From contig NC_057861.1 in the NCBI RefSeq assembly GCF_019393635.1, positions 542,262,211 through 542,326,210 on the forward strand: a DNA stretch of 64,000 nucleotides. Reading direction: 5' to 3'. The notes under the pieces were generated by a model that worked only from the letters and a program-made list of their open reading frames with translations, had not been told where the DNA came from and did not search any database. The translations under genes and the position numbers were made by a program. Of the stretch, positions 57,641 through 64,000 are shown one piece after another. This DNA is from Dromiciops gliroides. Its lineage: Eukaryota; Chordata; Mammalia; Microbiotheria; Microbiotheriidae. Every line of letters starts with the position of its first letter. Within the stretch, counting starts at the first letter, position 1.

Positions 57641-58460
57641 CTGAGGATCTTTATGACTCTAACACTGACCAATTTATGGAACTAGGAGAGGAAAGGAGAA
57701 AGAATAAGGTATAAAACCAATAACAATTTACAGGTGGCCCAACAGGTTATGTGGCACCTGCTGCATGATGGGAAAGTCTAGCCTCTCTTGAAGTGACATG
57801 ACTCTTTGACAAGAATTGTCCCTTAACTACCTGTCCCCAGGAATTAAAAATTTCACTAATTTAATAATTCTGATAAAAACAGTATAAACAAGGTGATATA
57901 ATTTTGCTTTCCATTTATGCCCCCCCTAAAACTACCTAAATTTTAAAGTTTGAGACACTAAATTATCTCCATGTTGCCACCATATAATTCCCAAATTCAC
58001 TAAGACTTCTTTTACAAATTCAGTTAAATAACTGGGAATGTAAGTTATTGGTAAAAGTAGTTTCAAAAAATATATGGGGAAAGTGGTGATCAGGGAGATT
58101 AAAAATATAATAGGTATAAGAAAAAAAGGAATTTATCACAATAATGGAGAACATATTTCTATGGCTGTATCTTCGATGATTTGATAATGACTTTAAACTT
58201 TTATTTTGATTAGATTCTAAATGTAAACTTTAAAAATTAGAACTGTAACTAGATCTAACAAATAAGCACATTAAAAATATTCTCAGTTTCTCACTGGGAA
58301 AGAAATCTGAAAATACCTTTGTTTCAATTTCAACTTAAAAAAAGAGATATAAAGTCAAAGGAAAAAATTAATGCTAACTAAAAGGCATGGAAGTTTTTCT
58401 TTTAAAATTGTAATTAAACTCAGAAGAACTCTAATAGATCACAGCCCACAGCCCTTGGTT
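57641..58460. other. LMTK2 intron stretch, nothing recognised
   Basis: AT-rich. The preceding LMTK2 exon was not found here. Confidence 0.4.
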
Positions 58461-58463
58461 AAA

Positions 58464-58512
58464 AAGAAAGAAAGAAAGAGATAGAAAGAAAGAAAGACAG
58501 ACAGACAGACAG
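58464..58512. repeat. (AAAG)n(ACAG)n microsatellite
   Basis: AAAG units change into ACAG units directly before a SINE head. Confidence 0.9.
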
Positions 58513-58516
58513 ATTC

Positions 58517-58680
58517 GGGCAGCTAGGTGGTGCAGTGGATAAAGCACCAGCCCTGGATTCGGGAGGACCTGAGTTCAAATCTGACCTCAGACACTTGATG
58601 CTTACTAGCTGTGTGACCCTGGGCAAGTCACTTAACCTTCATTGCCTGGGGGGAAAAAGGAAAAAAAGAAAAGAAAAAAA
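58517..58680 (+). mobile_element. MAR1/WSINE-type CORE-SINE
   Basis: Complete with a G/A-rich tail. Confidence 0.92.
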
Positions 58681-60289
58681 AAGATGCTGAATTATCATGC
58701 TGTTTCATTGAAAATAATTTTTAAGCCAAACAATATTTTTGTTTGCATTTAATTATGGTAAATATGCCTTTATCAGAGAAAGCAAGTTTTAAAATGTCCC
58801 ACCCCCACAGGAATTAGATATATATTCTATGCTGAATTCATTTGCATTATTTCATGGCTTTTAAAATTCTTTTTTTTATCACTTATGATTTTTTCTTTAT
58901 CTTTTCAAATAAGTAATACCCTCAAGGGCAGTATCAAGATTTAAAAAACCCACCACCATACACATTGCTCTACACAAATCAGAAGTCAATAAATGTTGAT
59001 TAATGCTAATTATATTAATTAAAACAAATTCAAGCAAATTATCACAGATTAAGGAGGACAGTTAAAGGTAATCTATTTGGAAACTAAACAAGAAATAACA
59101 GACATATCTACATTTCCAATGGATTACTGGATTTTAAATCCAATCTATTACCCAAACTCCTTAAATAAGGGCATCTTATCAGATCTATCAAAGAAAGAGG
59201 CCAAACAGAAACTTATGGGCATGATGATATATGTTCTGTAATATTTGGCTACTTCTCAAAATAAACAATCACTTTTGCCAAACAGCTAACATTTTTCACA
59301 AGTGCTTTCTACCACAAAGATAGAAGGAGAAATGGCAAGGTGGCTGCAGTCATTTAAAAATGTCACCAAAGGATATTCATGTCCACATGCTGTATTTTGA
59401 AAATGTCCTTCCTCCCTATGTCACTAAAACCTAAAATGTAAAGGTTTGTTAAATTCATATAATCATTAAGAAAGTAATAGCAATTGATCCTTAAAAGGAA
59501 GAAAAATGACAGGCTTCTCTTTTAATACTTTTATAAATTTTCCCTATGATATTTTGCCAATTTAAGACATTCAACATTAGAGCAGGATACAGGGATGACT
59601 CTATATGCCAGTTATTAGAACACTGCTAGTACTCTAATATCTAATAATAATAAATTTGGTTGATTGCTCATAATTATTTTGTAAACAATGGGTGCCAGAA
59701 GGAAACAGTTCTGTGTTTAAAATCATTTAAATGTAAAATTCAGCATAAAGTGTTTGGTTTCAGAAGATTTCACATTACAGCGAATGGTTCATATTGGTTT
59801 GTTCAACTACAGAATTGCCAGGTCTTTATTTAGATTTTCAGCTCCTTCTGGAAAATACTGAGGTCATCCAGTTATAAATTTTCATTATTATTCAAATGAA
59901 ACAACATTAACTCCACCCCCCCCATAATACCTATGGCCCACAACTGTATTGTTTGTTTTTACAAGGTGTGTGTGTGTGGGGGGGGTTGGAAAGGTTTTAG
60001 AATGGTATATTCTATTTGGAAAAAAATTAATTTTTATACTGAACTTAACAAACATCAAATAAAATGGGCATTTAATGGTATACATTCTAGATGAAAATCA
60101 AATACCCCAAAGAAACCTAAGTTTTAAAAATTCTCACAAACCTGTCATCTTCCATACTTGACTGTAGAGGGCAGCAAGTGACTATATCAAGATGTCACTC
60201 AGGCGCAGCAACATGTTACTTAAGGTTTCTTTGAGTTAATCTCTGATTTATTTGAAATATATTGAAAAAGGATTATTTAAATGCCTCTT
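58681..60289. other. LMTK2 intron stretch, nothing recognised
   Basis: 1.6 kb of AT-rich DNA free of the common SINEs, with a short GT run at 59965. No exon signal seen. Confidence 0.4.
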
Positions 60290-60304
60290 AAAATCTAGAG
60301 AAAT

Positions 60305-60722
60305 GGGGGCAGCTAGGTGGCACAGTGGATAAAGCACCAGCCCTGGATTCAGGAGGACCTGAGTTCAAATTTGGCCTCAGACACTTGACACTTACTAGCT
60401 GTGTGATCCTGGGCAAGTCACTTAACCCTCATTTCACCCCCACCCTCCAAAAAGCAATTTACAGACCCCAGTTTAAGAACCCTGCCCTAAAAGGTTGTCT
60501 GTGGTCTCAAGAATTCGTTAGTATGGGGCAGCTAGGTGGCGCAGTGGATTTGTTTAATAATTATGACACCCGGGGGGCGGCTAGGTGGTGCAGTGGATAA
60601 AGCACCGGCCCTGGATTCAGGAGGACCTGAGTTCAGATCTGACCTCAGACATTTGACACTTACTAGCTGTGTGACCCTGGGCAAGTCACTTAACTCCAAT
60701 TGCCTCACCCTCCACCCCCCCA
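60305..60722 (+). mobile_element. Chimeric composite SINE insertion
   Basis: SINE (60305-60450), 74-bp spacer (60451-60524), first 24 bases of a second SINE (60525-60548), about 24 bases of foreign flank (60548-60571), then a third SINE. A single target duplication AAAATCTAGAGAAAT flanks the whole at 60290-60304 and 60723-60737. Confidence 0.85.
60573..60722 (+). mobile_element. SINE, 3' member of chimeric insertion
   Basis: Complete; starts GGGGCGGCTAGG, a variant shared with 61069. Confidence 0.9.
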
Positions 60723-60930
60723 AAAATCTAGAGAAATGGATGGAAATTGTTCTGAGGGACTTTTAATTTCTATAGTGTGCTATACTGAACTAAGTCTTTT
60801 CATTCTTAAAACTGAATAGGAAAAAGGATGGGTAAAAATGAAGGTGTCATAATTATTGGATGTCTTTTGTTTCTACATGTCCTCCGTTTGCCACTGCATC
60901 CCTCTTCTCACTCTCTCTCTCTTTTTTTTT

Positions 60931-61069
60931 TGGTGGGGCGATGGGGGTTAAGTGACTTGCCCAGGGTCACACAGCTAGTAAGTGTCCAAGTGTCTGAGTA
61001 TGGATTTGAACTCAGGTACTCCTGAATCCAGGGCTGGTGCTTTATCCACTGCGCCACCTAGCCGCCCCC
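60931..61069 (-). mobile_element. SINE with extra 3' sequence
   Basis: GGTGTCATAATTATT repeats at 60843-60857 and 61071-61085 lie outside the SINE and about 70 bases of non-SINE DNA at its tail. Confidence 0.88.
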
Positions 61070-61866
61070 GGGTGTCATAATTATTAAACAAATGAACATG
61101 CTATTTTTTCACGTAGTCACTTTGTTTTAATCATAATTCTAAATGTACAGCCTAGGTGAAGTAACATTCACAAAGTAATTCAGAATGTACACATCCCTAT
61201 CTAATATACTCTACTACTACACCTATCCCCCCCACACCATCAAGTGTTTTTTAAAAAAATATGGTAAAATGTATCTGTCGTCTAGAATGGTAGACTAAAT
61301 AGCAAGGGGGTATAGAGGTATACATAACATAAGACAGATGTGGTATCATAAATACTTTAAACATTATAAGGGAAGACTATTTACATGCATATGTACATAT
61401 ATTTGAATTTTTTGTTGACAAAAATTAGATTTTTTTTTTTTACAGTGAACTTATGGTTGCAGAAGAGTCAGATGATGTAGAAATGAGTTAAGTCATCAAA
61501 AAAAGGCTGGTTTAAGAAATCTTACTCCAGAAGAGAACTAATGATAAAGTAAAAAGCAAAGAGGAACACAAATGATGGGAATAGGATCCAAGATGTTCTT
61601 ATAGAAAAATGAAGCTCAGCTCAGCGAACTTGGGGGAAAAAAGGGCTAAATATCCATAAACCAGAATAAACAACTGTTCAAACATTTTTGTAGGGGTAGA
61701 ACCTACCAGACACTGGCTACATTAGCCAAGAGACCTTTTTGAACTTTCACATCATCTCTCATAAATATTCCCTTCTCTGCACTAAAACATTTGGTAGAGA
61801 GTCTCATCTCTTTGAGTCTCTCACTACTCTAATCTATCCTCCACTCACATACTGGATGTTTTTTTT

Positions 61867-61999
61867 GGTGAGGAAATGAAGGTTATGTGACTTTTGCAGG
61901 GTCACACAGCTAGTGTCAAGTGTCTGAGGCCACATCTGAACTCAGGTCCTCCTGAATCCAGGGCCAGTGCTTTATCCACTGCACCACCTAGCTGCCCCC
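61867..61999 (-). mobile_element. SINE, first of a tandem pair
   Basis: Complete; core has lost AAGTAAG (GCTAGTGTCAAG). GGATGTTTT and AGATGTTTT flanks. Confidence 0.9.
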
Positions 62000-62026
62000 C
62001 AGATGTTTTCTTTTTTCTCTTTTTTT

Positions 62027-62161
62027 GGTGAGGCAATTGGGGTTAAGTGACTTGGCCAGGGTCACACAGCTAGTAAGTGTTAAGTGTCTGAGGTCGGATT
62101 TGAACTCAGGTACCCCTGAATCCAGGGCTGGTACTCTATCCACTGTGCCACCTAGCTGCCC
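62027..62161 (-). mobile_element. SINE, second of a tandem pair
   Basis: Flanked by CAGATGTTTTCTT at 62000-62012 and 62162-62174. Confidence 0.93.
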
Positions 62162-62174
62162 CAGATGTTTTCTT

Positions 62175-62660
62175 AAAGTGAGGTCTGACATGGCTCCCCT
62201 ACTCAATGAACTCCAGTGTTTCCCTTCTATTTTCAGGATCAAATATAAAATCTTCTGGTATTTAAAGCCTTTCCCACCTTTGTAGTCTTCTTTAGGCTTT
62301 TGTTTCTTTTTGGCACCTTTGTAGTCTTCTTACACCTTAATCTCTGCCATGTACATACTCTACAATCTAGCTACACCAGCCTTCCTCCTGTTCTTTGCAT
62401 TAGACACTCCATATCCCAGCTCCATGCCTTTTCACTGGCTGTCTCTCATGCCTAGAATGTTCTCCCTCCTCACCTTCACCTTTTGGTGTCCCTGGCTTCC
62501 TTCAAGACTTAGTTCAAATCCTACTTTCTGCAAAAGACTTTTCCTATCTCTCCCCAACCATCTACTCTGATTATATCTTGTTAGATCATAGCTTTTGACA
62601 CATTATCTCCCCATTAGAGGGTGAGCTGCTTGAGGGAAGGACTATATCCCCTAGTACTTC
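62175..62660 (+). mobile_element. L2 LINE 3' end
   Basis: GGATCAAATATAAAATCTTC, TTTTCACTGGCTGTCTCTCA, TCCTACTTTCTGCAAAAGAC in L2 order. Confidence 0.65.
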
Positions 62661-63316
62661 CTAGTTCTGACATTTGCTACCACCAGTGTGTCCTCAGGGA
62701 AGTCACTTAATCTCTCTAAGCTTCAATGTCCTTATCTTAAAATGAAGATGAACCAGATAAGCTCTAAAGTTTCTACCTGCTGCAAATCCTATAACCTTAA
62801 GAAGAGAATTTTTTTAAAAAGAGGAGAGAGAAACAACAGCCTAGGCTGGGAGCTGGAAGGAAGGTGGGCTAGGGACTAGCAAGACAAATGAACCTGAGAG
62901 TCATGGATTGGTAAAAAGGGTTTTCAGACTAGAACAGGAAGTGATAACAGGTGAGCATCTAGAACTGTTTACTAATGGATTAAAACTGTATCAAGTTGCA
63001 TAATAATATGCGCCTGAACTTGGAATTTATCTCATATCTATAGAGTTTGTACCCCCATATTTCTTCACATTGTAGTAAAGATTAATTGTGCACTTCAATT
63101 ATCTGTTAAGCTCACTGACAAACGAAGGTATGTCCCTAAAAGATGGAGTGGGGGGGGGGAACCAAAACCAAAAAAATAAAATGAAATAAATTCCTAAAAT
63201 CAAAAAAATGTAAATCCGGGAACAGAAAAACTGGTGGCAGTAGAAGTTAATTAAGGCAAGTTTAGGTCTCAAATTGACTAGGAAAACATTCCATTTCATC
63301 AAAACACAAGATGAGA

Positions 63317-63474
63317 GGGGCAGCTAGGTGGCGCAGTGGATAAAGCACTATCCCTGGATTCAGGAGAACCTGAGTTCAAATCCAGTCTCAGATACTTGAT
63401 ACTTACTAGCTGTGTGACCCTGGGCAAGTCACTTAACCCTCACTGCCACGCCAAAAAACAAAACAAAACAAAAC
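63317..63474 (+). mobile_element. MAR1/WSINE-type CORE-SINE
   Basis: Flanked by CACAAGATGA at 63305-63314 and 63475-63484. Confidence 0.93.
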
Positions 63475-63484
63475 CACAAGATGA

Positions 63485-64000
63485 TTGATTTAATGACATT
63501 TCTTCTACAAAATTTAAAATTCCCATAATAAAGTTTGTTACATAATTATCAGTTGATTTAAAAGATGTTTAGTTTAGATATGATTAAAAAAACAGTAAAA
63601 CTTTGTTCTATGCAAGACTACTCACGATTGGATAAAGCGTACTGAGTCATTCATTATCCCTCTATGATTATTACTCTTAGAGACCAGAATTTCCTCAAAT
63701 TTAAAAAAGTATACAGATAGAAGTTACAATTTAAAAAAATTCAGAAATAGAAATGCTGCAATCTTACTGTTACCTTGGTTAGATTTGAGAACATAAGACA
63801 AGAAAATATATAACTAAACAATGGTAGAATAGGCAGCAATGGAATCAAAAATATTTTAAAAATAGCTGAATAACAAGACTGTTCTTAAATAACTTCTTCA
63901 ATCTTTTTCTTTTTTAATTTGGAAAGTATAGAATCGCCAGTTGCTACCTCTTATCCAACAAAAGTTATGACATTTTCTCATAATTCCCAAAACTCTACTA
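63485..64000. other. LMTK2 intron stretch, nothing recognised
   Basis: AT-rich to the end of the window. No exon seen. Confidence 0.4.

Noticed and set aside
61430-61500. Poly-pyrimidine tract and AG followed by a short open stretch, resembling a plus-strand exon
   Set aside because: It is not supported by a downstream frame, and no family is recognised. LMTK2 is on the other strand.
515-63474. tRNA-like A and B boxes at many places
   Set aside because: They belong to SINE heads. No intact cloverleaf tRNA gene was seen.
55954-64000. Looked for the upstream LMTK2 exon (ending around LLVFEFCDL)
   Set aside because: No matching sequence with a donor was found by eye. It probably lies beyond position 64000.

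Overview
This window comes from a vertebrate nuclear genome, almost certainly a marsupial. The evidence is one split mammalian gene with GT-AG introns, about 45 copies of a roughly 135-bp tRNA-headed CORE-SINE of the MAR1/WSINE type known from marsupials, plus L1, L2, L3/CR1 and BovB/RTE-like LINE pieces and MIR-type SINEs. I cannot name the species. There are no operons, CRISPR arrays or bacterial features.

The only gene I can support is LMTK2 (lemur tyrosine kinase 2), on the minus strand. Eight coding exons are visible, reading from high to low coordinates: 55820-55953, 45009-45093, 43600-43721, 34692-34841, 30349-33350, 27096-27228, 26614-26853 and 25258-25286. A 3' UTR of about 4.65 kb follows, down to an AATAAA signal at 20617-20622. 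From the family's 14-exon layout as I remember it, these should be exons 7 to 14. They encode the C-terminal part of the kinase domain (catalytic loop [26 protein letters not shown]) and the long acidic tail, with a PP1-binding motif of the KAVTF type. The membrane-anchored N-terminus and the first part of the kinase domain must lie beyond position 64000. Two oddities stand out in the gene. One extra base sits in a homopolymer 12 bp into the 3-kb exon and breaks the frame. A Gly-to-Glu change also alters the DYG (DFG-equivalent) motif.

Layout: 1-20590 is repeat-rich DNA downstream of LMTK2 with no gene seen. 20595-25257 is the 3' UTR. 25258-55953 holds exons and introns. 55954-64000 is part of the next upstream intron.

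The accessory interest lies in how the retroposons are arranged. One or two cases look like single insertion events carrying two SINEs and the DNA between them (2590-2975 and 60290-60737, each flanked by one target-site duplication). The composite at 60.3 kb shares its non-SINE spacer with an inverted copy at 15.3-15.6 kb. There is a nearly perfect inverted SINE pair at 11.6-11.9 kb, nested L1/SINE blocks, a 60-bp perfect AT palindrome, and an inverted SINE pair close to an LMTK2 splice donor. I see no convincing undescribed coding system. The best leads are the LMTK2 lesions and the chimeric SINE insertions.
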